Assembly (NCBI GenBank): GCA_965198855.1
Contig: CBDAPZ010000002.1
Location: 1,860,001 to 1,924,000, forward strand
Direction of reading: 5' to 3'
Source: BOG-908 sp965198855
Lineage (GTDB): Bacteria; Pseudomonadota; Alphaproteobacteria; Acetobacterales; Acetobacteraceae
DNA length: 64,000 nucleotides
Part shown: positions 51,254 through 60,075 of the stretch, piece by piece
Position numbering within the stretch: position 1 is the first letter of the stretch
Layout of the letters: each line of letters begins with the position of its first letter
Made by a program: the position numbers and the translations under genes
The notes under the pieces: generated by a model
What the model saw: only the letters and a program-made list of their open reading frames with translations
Database searches by the model: none
What the model was told of the DNA's origin: nothing

Positions 51254-53293
51254 ATGGTTTCCCCATCGTCCGGACGCCGCACGGCACTCGCTGCCGGTTT
51301 CGCGGTTGCCTCTTTCTGCCTTGCCGATAGCGCAGCCGCGGCCCCGGCCGCCACCGATCTGGGTGCTCTTCCCGCCACCCAGCAACTGCATGCGACGATC
51401 TGGCTGGCGCGCAAGGACGAGGCCGGTTTTCAGAAGGCCCTGAAAGCCATCTATGATCCCGCGTCGCCTAGCTTCCATCACTGGATGACGCCGGCGCAGT
51501 ACAACACCTATATGCCCGACCAGGACAGCCTCGCCACCGTGCGCAACGCGCTGGTGCAATCGGGCCTGACGATCGAGAAAATCGCGGCCGATGGCCGTTC
51601 GATCCAGGTGAGTGCGACCACGGCCACCATCGAGCGCGCGTTCGGCACACCGGTGCATAGTTTTCGGAGCGGCAACCAAACTTTTGTCGCCACAACGGCC
51701 AAACCAAAGCTCGCCGGCACGTCGGGCGCGTTGGTAGGGGCCATCACCGGCTTGGGCACACCGCGCACGCAGCCTTTCGCATTGCGTCAGATCGACCAGT
51801 CGACCGGTCTTCCCGTCGCCATGGCCGTGTCGCCAACTGCGGTAACGGGCGGCGCTTCCGGCTCGCCGCTCAATCCGTATTTCACGGATAACTGCTTCAA
51901 CGGCAACACCACGCAGGCGCTCGAGGCTGCCGAGGGGGATGTGACGCTGGTTGGCCGCAAGCAGGTGAACGGCTATTTCGCAGCAGGGAAGGGCTACGGG
52001 GTGTGCGGCTACGATGCGACGCAGCTGCGCGCGCATTACGGCCTGACCGGTCCGGTAAACCGCGGGTTGGACGGCAAGGGACAGACGATCGGGATCGTCG
52101 TTGCGTATGGCTCGCCCTTCATCGTGAGCGATGTGAGCACCTATTCTTCGATCCTGGGCCTGCCGCAGCTTGGCGCCAGCAACTTTCAGCTGATCGACCC
52201 GCTCGGCGACCCGCTGACCTATGATTCCGGCTGGTCGACCGAAACGACGATCGATGTATCGATGGCGCATGCGATCGCGCCGGGGGCAAAGATCGTGCTG
52301 CTGGTGGCGCCGTCCAATGCGACGGACGATCTGCTGAGCACGTTCGAATACGCAGTGGAACATCAGCTTGCCGATGTGATGTCGATGAGCTTCGGCGAGG
52401 CCGAACTCGGCTCCGACGGATCAGATGAGGAGGCCTGGGGGTTGGCAACGGCCGAGGCTGCGTCCTACGGCATTGGCGTGAATGTCTCGTCGGGCGATTC
52501 CGGCGATAACGGTGTGGGCACGCCGGTGGGTGCATCCTCGACACCGTCCGATAGCGCCTATGTCACATCGGTGGGCGGCACCACGCTGTCCCTGCCGACG
52601 GCGGAAGGCAAGCGCGATGTCGGTTGGGGTTGGCAATCGACCTATCCAAACACGAACCGGCTTGTGAAGACGAAGCTGCAGGTCGGCGCGGGCGAGGCGG
52701 TGGGCGCCGGCGGCGGCGAGAGCGTCTATTTCGGCAAGCCGTTCTGGCAGGATGCACTACCAGGGTCAGGCCGTCAGCAGCCGGACATCTCGGCGATCGC
52801 CGATCCGCTGACGGGTGCCGACCTGGTGCTGACTGTAGAAGATGGCGACTACCTCGTTCAGGTTGTCACCGTGGCCGGCGGCACGAGCGTGGCATCGCCT
52901 GTCTTCGCGGGTATCTCGGCGCTCGCCAACCAGCGTGCAGGCGAGCGGATCGGCCAGGTGGCCCCGCTGCTGGCAGGGCTGCAGGGCACCGCGATCAACG
53001 ACATCCTCCCGCTGACGAGCCAGGATCCGAAGATGACGGCGACTCTGAAAGGCAAGCCGGTGACCACGCCCGATGTGACGCCGGACGCGTTGGCCCTGCT
53101 TCCGGAAGGTGTCGATGACATCGAGCAGATTTTCGTGGTGCGCCCGATCCTCTCGATGACCATCTTCACCTATGGCCTCGACACCTCGCTTACGACGACC
53201 GTCGGGTGGGACAACATGACCGGCTATGGCGAACCGAAGGGAAACGCGTTCCTGGTTGGGCTTGCTAATGCCGCCAAGGGTGTGCAGCAGTAA
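51254..53293 (+). CDS. Secreted S53 peptidase (sedolisin / pro-kumamolisin)
   Basis: 679 residues; GGAG lies 7 bases before the ATG. Signal peptide to about residue 30, then an activation prodomain (about 35-180). In the catalytic domain, E330 and D334 in 'G-W-S-T-E-T-T-I-D-V-S-M-A-H', D415 in 'S-S-G-D-S-G-D-N-G' (oxyanion) and S545 in 'G-G-T-S-V-A-S-P' form the sedolisin active site. 'G-W-D-N-M-T-G-Y-G-E-P' belongs to the Ca-binding end. Family members work at acid pH, which fits an acid-producing or acidophilic host. Confidence 0.94.
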   Translation: MVSPSSGRRTALAAGFAVASFCLADSAAAAPAATDLGALPATQQLHATIWLARKDEAGFQKALKAIYDPASPSFHHWMTPAQYNTYMPDQDSLATVRNALVQSGLTIEKIAADGRSIQVSATTATIERAFGTPVHSFRSGNQTFVATTAKPKLAGTSGALVGAITGLGTPRTQPFALRQIDQSTGLPVAMAVSPTAVTGGASGSPLNPYFTDNCFNGNTTQALEAAEGDVTLVGRKQVNGYFAAGKGYGVCGYDATQLRAHYGLTGPVNRGLDGKGQTIGIVVAYGSPFIVSDVSTYSSILGLPQLGASNFQLIDPLGDPLTYDSGWSTETTIDVSMAHAIAPGAKIVLLVAPSNATDDLLSTFEYAVEHQLADVMSMSFGEAELGSDGSDEEAWGLATAEAASYGIGVNVSSGDSGDNGVGTPVGASSTPSDSAYVTSVGGTTLSLPTAEGKRDVGWGWQSTYPNTNRLVKTKLQVGAGEAVGAGGGESVYFGKPFWQDALPGSGRQQPDISAIADPLTGADLVLTVEDGDYLVQVVTVAGGTSVASPVFAGISALANQRAGERIGQVAPLLAGLQGTAINDILPLTSQDPKMTATLKGKPVTTPDVTPDALALLPEGVDDIEQIFVVRPILSMTIFTYGLDTSLTTTVGWDNMTGYGEPKGNAFLVGLANAAKGVQQ

Positions 53294-53342
53294 ACCCCAC
53301 TGGGCTGGCCCTCGTTTTGGGGGCCGGAACTTTTAGAAGCCG

Positions 53343-53469
53343 GGAAGGCCTTCTTCTCTGAAGAAAAGAAGCAAAAGACTTTTATGTTCTGGCGTATGCT
53401 GCTGGAGAGAACCGCGACAGCGACGCAAACGTCTTTTGGTTCTTTTCTTCAGAAAAGAACATCCTTCTC
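53343..53469. repeat. Full-length terminator-like repeat, copy R8
   Basis: Between the convergent S53 peptidase and NodT genes. Left palindrome near 53351-53370 with GCAAAAGACTTTTATG, inverted core ACCGCGACAGCGACGC, GTCTTTTGG and palindrome TTCTTTTCTTCAGAAAAGAA. It has palindromic arms at both ends. Confidence 0.8.
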
Positions 53470-54970
53470 ATCCCGCCGGGCGCATCGCGGTATCCCAGCC
53501 GCCTCCCAGTGCACGGTAAGTGCGAACCGCCGCACGCGCCGCATCTGCACGGTCGCCTGCGAGATCGTCACGTGCGGTCAGCAACTGGCGATCCGCTGCC
53601 AATACGTCGGTCAACGGGATCACGCCGGCGGCATAGGATTGCTGCGAGAGATCGCGCGCTTTGGTCAACGACGCCACTTCCTCTTGCAGTTCCTGTCTTC
53701 GTATTTCCGTCTGCTTCAACGTCATCAGCGCATCTTCGACGTCTTGCGCTGCTTTCAGCGCTGTCTGCCGATAGGCTGCGAGCGCTTCTGCATCGGCGCC
53801 GCGTGCTTGCGCCACTTCTGCATCCACCTTGCCGAAATCGAACAAGCGCCAACGCAGCGCGCCTGTCGCTACCGGTTGAAAAGCACGTGCGGTGAACAGG
53901 TGATTCACGCTCAGGCTATCGAACCCCAAGGCCCCTGAGAGCGAGATCTTTGGATAGTAGTCGGCAATGGCAGCGCCGATGCGCTCGTTCGAAGCGGCCA
54001 GGCGGCGCTCTGCGGCAATGATATCAGGTCGACGGCGGAGCACATCCAGTGGCGTGTCGCGGCCGCCGATAGCCGGCACAGGCGGGATGTCCGCGTCGGC
54101 TGAAAGATCCTTTGCGTAGGTGCCCGGCTGCGCACCCATCAGCACATCCAGCCGGTTCATCTGCGCTTCAAGTCCGGTCAGCAGAAGTGGAATGGTCGTC
54201 TGTGCCGCCTGCAACAAAGCTTCCGACTGCGCCACGTCCCGATCGTCGTCCACGCCCTGCATGCGACGAAGCCTGACGAGATCGAGAAGATGCGTATCCA
54301 CCTCGATCTGGCTGCGCGCGACGGCGAGGCGCGCTTGGTAGCCGCGTATCTGCAGATACGCATCGGCGGCATCTGCGGCCACGGTGACGCGTGTGCCCAG
54401 ACGGTCGGCCTCGGCCGCTTGCGCTTCCGCATGCGCGGCCGCAGCACTGCGGCGCAATCCTCCAAATAGATCGATCTCCCAACTGGCCGCTGCACCTACA
54501 TCATAAAGGCGCTGATCCCTGTTGATACCGGGTAGCGCGCTTTCGATCTTGCCGATTTGGCCGTCAAGGGATTGGTGGATCGCGGAGGCGCTGCTGTCGA
54601 AATCCACCGTCGGCAGAAGCTGCGCCCCTGCTTCGGCCGCACCGGCGCGGGCCTGGCGAACACGCGCGAGCGACATGGCGAGATCGAGATTCTGCGCAAG
54701 GGCACGATTGACGATCGCGGCCAGCATTGGATCGTCGAACCCGGTCCACCATGCATCGAGCGGTGCTGTCGCTTTACCATGTGCTGCGTGGAGCACGGCC
54801 GCATTGTGGAAGGCTGCGAAGTTCGTCGCCGGGTGCAGGTAACTCGGCCCGACAGCGCAGCCATTGACAAGCAGCGTCGCGACCGTGGCGGCTACGGCCA
54901 AATCTTGCCTTCGCACGGTGTGCTGCGAGAGACTGCGCCACGCCGGCCCGCTTGCCATGCCAAAACCCAT
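53468..54970 (-). CDS. RND efflux outer-membrane lipoprotein, NodT/OprM family
   Basis: 500 residues. A lipobox-like 'L-V-N-G-C' (Cys38) follows a long N-terminal stretch; a later start may be used. Two OEP repeats are visible ('A-A-S-W-E-I-D-L-F-G', 'L-R-W-R-L-F-D-F-G-K-V'), typical for the TolC-like channel-tunnel. It should be the outer-membrane channel for the RND pump encoded across the divergent promoter. The promoter region carries a putative TetR operator. Confidence 0.92.
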   Translation of the reverse strand: MGFGMASGPAWRSLSQHTVRRQDLAVAATVATLLVNGCAVGPSYLHPATNFAAFHNAAVLHAAHGKATAPLDAWWTGFDDPMLAAIVNRALAQNLDLAMSLARVRQARAGAAEAGAQLLPTVDFDSSASAIHQSLDGQIGKIESALPGINRDQRLYDVGAAASWEIDLFGGLRRSAAAAHAEAQAAEADRLGTRVTVAADAADAYLQIRGYQARLAVARSQIEVDTHLLDLVRLRRMQGVDDDRDVAQSEALLQAAQTTIPLLLTGLEAQMNRLDVLMGAQPGTYAKDLSADADIPPVPAIGGRDTPLDVLRRRPDIIAAERRLAASNERIGAAIADYYPKISLSGALGFDSLSVNHLFTARAFQPVATGALRWRLFDFGKVDAEVAQARGADAEALAAYRQTALKAAQDVEDALMTLKQTEIRRQELQEEVASLTKARDLSQQSYAAGVIPLTDVLAADRQLLTARDDLAGDRADAARAAVRTYRALGGGWDTAMRPAG

Positions 54971-54995
54971 CGAAACACCTTCACCTACCTGAGGT

Positions 54996-55019
54996 GTGAC
55001 TCATGTCTTATCTGGTCAC
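54996..55019. promoter_or_regulatory. Putative TetR operator, site 1 (NodT / tetR divergent promoter)
   Basis: GTGAC-N14-GTCAC, written GTGACTCAT-N10-GTCAC. The dyad extends outward to GTGTGAC...GTCACAC. The same GTGACTCAT-N10-GTCAC arrangement occurs upstream of the adaptor gene. Confidence 0.65.
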
Positions 55020-55086
55020 ACGCTTGTCAAGGTTGGCGCGGCTAACTTTATTGGCTATTTAGAACACCGAAAGAACAGGCAGAGAG

Positions 55087-55698
55087 ATGGCAGCCCCTCC
55101 CACTACCGGCCAGCGCGGACCCGCGGAGCATGACCGGCGGGAACAGATCATTGTGGCGGCCCGGGAGCATTTCCAACGCTACGGCTACCAGAAGACCACC
55201 GTCGCTGAACTCGCCCAGGCGATCGGCCTGTCTAAAGCCTATATCTACAAGTTTTTCGAATCCAAGCAGGCCATCGGTGAGGCGATCTGCGCCTCCTGTC
55301 TTGCGGAGATCGCAGCCGAGGCACGTGGCATCGGGATGGAAGGCAAGCCGGCCGCCGATCGGCTCCGCCGTATTTTCCGCTCTCTTGCAAATCGCAGCGC
55401 TGAACTTTTCTTCGAGGACCGCAAACTGCACGATCTCGCAGCCACCTCCTCCAACGAGGATTGGCAGTCCACCCGAAATTACCAGGCGGTGCTCACGGAC
55501 ATCATCAGGCACGTTCTGAGGGACGGACGGGAGGCCGGCGAGTTCGAGCGGAAGACACCATTCGAGGAGGCATGCCGCGCCGTCATGCTTTGCCTCGAAC
55601 CGTTCCAGAACCCGCTGATGCTCCGGCTGAAGCTCGACACGCTTGATGATGATGCGATGCTCGTGGCGAATCTGGTGCTCCGCAGCCTCTCTCGCTGA
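55087..55698 (+). CDS. TetR-family regulator of the RND pump
   Basis: 203 residues. The N-terminal HTH is clear ('A-A-R-E-H-F-Q-R-Y-G-Y-Q-K-T-T' and 'L-S-K-A-Y-I-Y-K-F-F-E-S-K'), with an all-helical ligand domain after residue 70. It lies between the NodT gene (divergent) and the adaptor/pump genes. Two identical-format dyads flank it, so it probably represses both transcripts and itself; ligand unknown. Confidence 0.92.
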   Translation: MAAPPTTGQRGPAEHDRREQIIVAAREHFQRYGYQKTTVAELAQAIGLSKAYIYKFFESKQAIGEAICASCLAEIAAEARGIGMEGKPAADRLRRIFRSLANRSAELFFEDRKLHDLAATSSNEDWQSTRNYQAVLTDIIRHVLRDGREAGEFERKTPFEEACRAVMLCLEPFQNPLMLRLKLDTLDDDAMLVANLVLRSLSR

Positions 55699-55725
55699 AC
55701 GGCATGGAGTAGACGAATTACGTTA

Positions 55726-55749
55726 GTGACTCATTGACACAATAGTCAC
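55726..55749. promoter_or_regulatory. Putative TetR operator, site 2 (upstream of adaptor gene)
   Basis: GTGACTCAT-N10-GTCAC, with outer bases extending the dyad to AGTGACT...AGTCACT. It is 43 bases before the adaptor start and identical in format to site 1. Confidence 0.65.
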
Positions 55750-55791
55750 TCGTCTACATGTTCCGGCTATCGACATGGCCGGAGCCCGCGT

Positions 55792-56883
55792 ATGTCTCAT
55801 TCTCGCGCACTCGATCTCGCGCTGATCGGCACAATCGGGGCTTTCGGCCTTGCGGCATGCAAGCATCCGGAGGCGGCCGATATCCGCCAGCGTCAGGTGA
55901 TCGTGCAGGCCGCCATCGCGGAGCCCGCCGGCGTAGTCGGCCGGATTTTCACCGGCGTCGTTGCGGCCAGGGTACAAAGCGACCTCGGCTTTCGCGTGCA
56001 GGGCAAGATCGTGTCGCGCCTAGTCGATACCGGGCAGATCGTGCGTCGTGGACAGGCTTTGATGCGCATCGATCCCACCGATTACGCGCATGCCGTCACG
56101 GTGCAATCCGGCGACGTGGCCTCGGCGCGTGCCCGCTGGATTCAAGCCGATGCCGACGAAAAACGCTATCGCGGACTCGTGACCTCCGGCGCCATTTCGC
56201 GCCTGGTCTACGACGACGCGAAGGCGGCGGCTGACAGTGCTAAGGCACTCCTCGCAGCAGGGGAAGCGCAGGAGAAAGTAGCCCGTAATCAGGGCGATTA
56301 CGCGCTGCTGCTGGCCGATTCCGATGGCACGATCGTCGAGACACTGGCCGAGCCGGGGCAGGTGGTCGCAGCGGGGCAGACCGTCATCAGGCTCGCCCAT
56401 GCCGGGCCGCGTGAAGCATCGATAGACCTTCCCGAAACGATACGCCCGCCGCTGCTCTCCGTTGCCTCGGCTACGCTGTTCGGCGGCCAGGCGCATGTCA
56501 CGGCACGATTGCGGCAGCTCTCTGACTCAGCAGATCCGCGCACGCGTACTTACGAGGCGCGCTATGTCCTGCAAGGTGATGGTGCGACCGCACCTTTGGG
56601 TGCGACGGTGAAAGTCACTCTGGACGGCGGTAGCGGGTCGCAATCTTTACAGGTGCCCTCAGGCGCCATCGACGACGAGGGCCGTGGGCCCGGCGTATGG
56701 ATCATCAAGGGAGAGCCTGCAACGGTTTCTTATCGTCCGGTCGAAGTGGAGGCGATCGGCGACGAAGCGGCGACCTTGCGGAGCGGCCTGAAGGCAGGTG
56801 AGCGGATCGTCGCAGCCGGCGGGCATTTCCTGCATGAGGGCCAGCATGTGCGTGTCATCGACAATAAGGTTGCCATGCAATGA
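55792..56883 (+). CDS. RND efflux periplasmic adaptor lipoprotein (HlyD/MFP family)
   Basis: 363 residues with lipobox L-A-A-C (Cys23). 'F-R-V-Q-G-K-I-V-S-R-L-V-D-T-G-Q' is the lipoyl half-motif, followed by an alpha-hairpin and beta-barrel ('G-T-I-V-E-T-L-A-E-P-G-Q-V-V'). It bridges the inner-membrane pump and the NodT channel. Its stop overlaps the pump start (ATGA). Confidence 0.93.
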   Translation: MSHSRALDLALIGTIGAFGLAACKHPEAADIRQRQVIVQAAIAEPAGVVGRIFTGVVAARVQSDLGFRVQGKIVSRLVDTGQIVRRGQALMRIDPTDYAHAVTVQSGDVASARARWIQADADEKRYRGLVTSGAISRLVYDDAKAAADSAKALLAAGEAQEKVARNQGDYALLLADSDGTIVETLAEPGQVVAAGQTVIRLAHAGPREASIDLPETIRPPLLSVASATLFGGQAHVTARLRQLSDSADPRTRTYEARYVLQGDGATAPLGATVKVTLDGGSGSQSLQVPSGAIDDEGRGPGVWIIKGEPATVSYRPVEVEAIGDEAATLRSGLKAGERIVAAGGHFLHEGQHVRVIDNKVAMQ

Positions 56884-59800
56884 GCGGCTTCAATCTCTCC
56901 GGCCTCGCCGTGCGCGAGCGCGGCATCACCTTGTTCCTGATTCTGGCAATGACTCTCTCGGGCATCTTCGCCTATGTGAGCCTGGGCCGCGCGGAAGACC
57001 CGAGCTTCACCGTCAAGGTGCTGACGGTGGTTGCCGCGTGGCCGGGTGCGACGGCGCAGGAGATGCAAGACCTGGTAGCCGATCCTTTGGAAAAGCGGTT
57101 GCAGGAGCTGCAATGGTACGATCACGTCGATACTTTTACGCGTCCGGGCCAAGTGCTGATGACACTATATCTGCGCGACCAGATACCGCCGCGTGAGGTG
57201 CCGGAGCAATTCTACCAGGCACGCAAGAAGCTCGGAGACACAGCCTACAAATTGCCGCAAGGTGCCATCGGCCCGATCATCAACGATGAATACTCGGATG
57301 TGGCATTCGCGGTCTATGCCATAGAAGGCAAAGGCCTGCCGGAGCGGCTGTTGGCCCGCCAGGCGGAAACGGTGCGGCAGCGCCTGCTGCATGTGCCGGG
57401 CGTGCGCAAGGTCGATATTCTTGGCGAACGGCCGGAAAAGATATTCGTCAATTTCAACTATGCCCGGTTGGCCACACTCGGTGTGTCGCCGGCGGATGTG
57501 CTGGCGGATCTGCAGCGGCAGAACATCGTCACCGCTGCAGGCTCCATCGACACGCACGGTCCACAGATCTTCCTGCGCCTGGACAGCGCTTTGGACGATC
57601 TTGGCAAGATCCGTGACACGCCCATCGTTGCCGGCGGCCATGTCCTGCGTCTGGGTGACATCGCAGATGTGTCGCGCGGCTACGAGGATCCGCCGACCTA
57701 CCTCATCCGCCACAACCAGGAACGCGCGCTGGTTCTGAGCGTGGTGATGAAGGATCGCTGGAACGGTTTGTCTTTGGGGAAGGCGCTGACCGAGGCCGAA
57801 TCCACGCTGGGTGCTGATCTGCCCGCCGGTGTGTCACTGCAGAAAATCACCGATCAGGCAGTCAACATCAAGGAAGCGGTCGGCGAGTTCATGCTGAAAT
57901 TCTTTGTGGCACTCGTAGTGGTGATGGTGGTGTGCCTGGCGAGCCTGGGCTGGCGCGTCGGCATCGTGGTCGCGGCCGCTGTGCCGCTGACGCTGGCAAC
58001 CGTGCTCGTCATCATGCTCATCACCGGCCGCGCGCTGGATCGTATCACGCTCGGCGCCTTGATCCTCGCACTCGGCTTGCTGGTGGATGATGCGATCATC
58101 TCCATCGAAATCATGGTCGTGAAACTCGAGGAGGGGTTGGACCGTATCGCCGCTGCCTCCTATGCCTGGACGCATACCGCCGCCCCTATGCTGGCCGGCA
58201 CGCTGGTGACGATCATCGGTTTCATACCCATCGGCTTTGCCAAATCCAGTGCTGGCGAATATGCCGGGAACATTTTCTGGGTCACCGGTTTCGCCTTGCT
58301 GACGTCGTGGATCGTGGCCGTCGTGTTCACGCCATATCTGGGCGTCGCTCTGCTGCCGGAGATCAAGAAGGTCGAAGGCGCCTATGCCCATATCTACGCC
58401 ACGCCAGGCTATAACCGCTTCCGTCGCGTGGTCGGTGCGGCGGTGCGTTTCAAATACCTTGTGGCAGGCCTGGTTCTTGTGGCCTTCCTGCTGTCGGTAT
58501 TCGGGCTTGGCGCAGTGCGCCAGCAATTCTTCCCGACATCGGACCGGCCAGAGGTTCTGGCAGAAGTGCAAATGCCGGAAGGCAGCAGCATAGAAGCCAC
58601 AAGCGCCGTTTCGGCAAAGGTGGAAGCCTGGCTGGTGAGCCAGCCCGAAGCCAAGGTGGTGACCAGCTATATCGGTGCCGGCGCACCACGTTTCTTCCTC
58701 GCCTACAACCCGGAACTGCCCGATCCCTCCTTCGCCAAGATCATCGTTCTCACACCGAACGAAGCCGCGCGTGAAGCGCTCAAACTAAGGCTGCGCCAGC
58801 GCATCGCCGACGGGCTGGCGCCGGAAGCCAAATTACGCGTGTCGCAACTTGTGTTTGGCCCGTACTCGCACTTTCCCGTGGCATTCCGCGTGATGGGACC
58901 AGACGCGAGCACACTGCGCAGCATTGCCGACCGTGTGCAGGCGATCATGCGTGCCAACCCCAACACGCGGCAGGTCAACCAGGATTGGGGCGAGCGCGTG
59001 CCCGCGGTTCACTTCGTTCTCGACCAGGCGCGACTGCAATTGATCGGCTTGTCGCCGGCAGAGGCCGGGCAGCAACTGCAATTGCTGCTCACCGGCACCA
59101 GCGTCACGCAATTGCGCGAAGATGTGCGCATTGTCGATCTGGTGGCCCGTAGCGGTGGCACGGAGCGGCTCGACCCGGCGAAACTCGGCGATCTGACATT
59201 GACCAATCGTGAGGGGCGCCTGGTGCCGCTAAGCCAGATCGGTCGTGTGGTGATCGGGTTCGAAGATTCTATCCTACGCCGCCGCGATCGTGTGCCGACC
59301 ATTACCGTGCAAAGCGATGTCGATGAAAGCCTGCAGCCGCCTCAGGTTTCGGCCGAACTATGGCAATCCCTGCAGCCTGTCATCGCAAGCCTGCCGCCAG
59401 GCTATCACCTGGAGATTGGTGCGAATGCCGAGGAATCCGCCAAGGCCAACGCCGCACTGGTGCCTATTTTCCCGGTGATGCTGGCACTCATCCTGCTCGT
59501 GCTGATCATCCAGGTCAGAACGTTTCCAGCCATGTTCATGGTGATCCTCACGGCACCTTTGGGCCTCGTCGGCATGGTGCCCACGCTGCTGCTGTTCCAT
59601 GTGCCATTCGGTTTCAACGGCATTCTGGGTCTGTTCGGTCTATCTGGCATCCTCATGCGCAACACTCTCATCCTGATCGGACAGATACATGCCAATGAGG
59701 CTGATGGCTTGGATGTCTATCACGCAGTCGTCGAAGCGACCGTGCAGCGTGCCCGGCCGGTTGTGTTGACGGCGCTGGCTGCGGTTCTCGCTTTCACCCC

Positions 59801-59978
59801 CCTTACACAATCGGTGTTCTGGGGTTCGCTTGCCTATACCTTGATCGGTGGAACCGCCGCGGGAACGGTATTGGTGCTGGTATTCCTGCCGGCACTCTAC
59901 GCGATCTGGTTTCGCGTCAGGCTGCCTCAGCAGGAGGAGACAAAATCCCTGCAGCTGCAGGATCATGTAGCAGTTTGA
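56880..59978 (+). CDS. RND-family (AcrB/MexB-like) inner-membrane efflux pump
   Basis: 1032 residues, the usual RND length. Twelve membrane helices with two large periplasmic loops. The proton-relay Asp pair lies in TM4 ('L-G-L-L-V-D-D-A-I-I-S-I'); 'A-A-W-P-G-A-T-A-Q-E-M' and 'P-T-I-T-V-Q-S-D-V-D' are porter-domain signatures. Proton-driven export; the subgroup (multidrug or other small molecules) cannot be fixed by eye. Part of a TetR-controlled tripartite system. Confidence 0.94.
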   Translation: MSGFNLSGLAVRERGITLFLILAMTLSGIFAYVSLGRAEDPSFTVKVLTVVAAWPGATAQEMQDLVADPLEKRLQELQWYDHVDTFTRPGQVLMTLYLRDQIPPREVPEQFYQARKKLGDTAYKLPQGAIGPIINDEYSDVAFAVYAIEGKGLPERLLARQAETVRQRLLHVPGVRKVDILGERPEKIFVNFNYARLATLGVSPADVLADLQRQNIVTAAGSIDTHGPQIFLRLDSALDDLGKIRDTPIVAGGHVLRLGDIADVSRGYEDPPTYLIRHNQERALVLSVVMKDRWNGLSLGKALTEAESTLGADLPAGVSLQKITDQAVNIKEAVGEFMLKFFVALVVVMVVCLASLGWRVGIVVAAAVPLTLATVLVIMLITGRALDRITLGALILALGLLVDDAIISIEIMVVKLEEGLDRIAAASYAWTHTAAPMLAGTLVTIIGFIPIGFAKSSAGEYAGNIFWVTGFALLTSWIVAVVFTPYLGVALLPEIKKVEGAYAHIYATPGYNRFRRVVGAAVRFKYLVAGLVLVAFLLSVFGLGAVRQQFFPTSDRPEVLAEVQMPEGSSIEATSAVSAKVEAWLVSQPEAKVVTSYIGAGAPRFFLAYNPELPDPSFAKIIVLTPNEAAREALKLRLRQRIADGLAPEAKLRVSQLVFGPYSHFPVAFRVMGPDASTLRSIADRVQAIMRANPNTRQVNQDWGERVPAVHFVLDQARLQLIGLSPAEAGQQLQLLLTGTSVTQLREDVRIVDLVARSGGTERLDPAKLGDLTLTNREGRLVPLSQIGRVVIGFEDSILRRRDRVPTITVQSDVDESLQPPQVSAELWQSLQPVIASLPPGYHLEIGANAEESAKANAALVPIFPVMLALILLVLIIQVRTFPAMFMVILTAPLGLVGMVPTLLLFHVPFGFNGILGLFGLSGILMRNTLILIGQIHANEADGLDVYHAVVEATVQRARPVVLTALAAVLAFTPLTQSVFWGSLAYTLIGGTAAGTVLVLVFLPALYAIWFRVRLPQQEETKSLQLQDHVAV

Positions 59979-59999
59979 ATGCGCGTAAGTAATCCAAAG

Positions 60000-60031
60000 C
60001 CCCTCTCAGAAAAGAACGTCTTCCGTCCCGT
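60000..60031. terminator. Partial repeat remnant (R13)
   Basis: 'CTCAGAAAAGAACGTCTTCC' matches the right-hand end of the full-length repeats (compare R3 and R8). The left arm is missing. It lies after the pump gene. Confidence 0.45.
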
Positions 60032-60075
60032 CCCCAATAAAGATATAGCCGTAGCTAACGGCCGAGTGGGACGAA

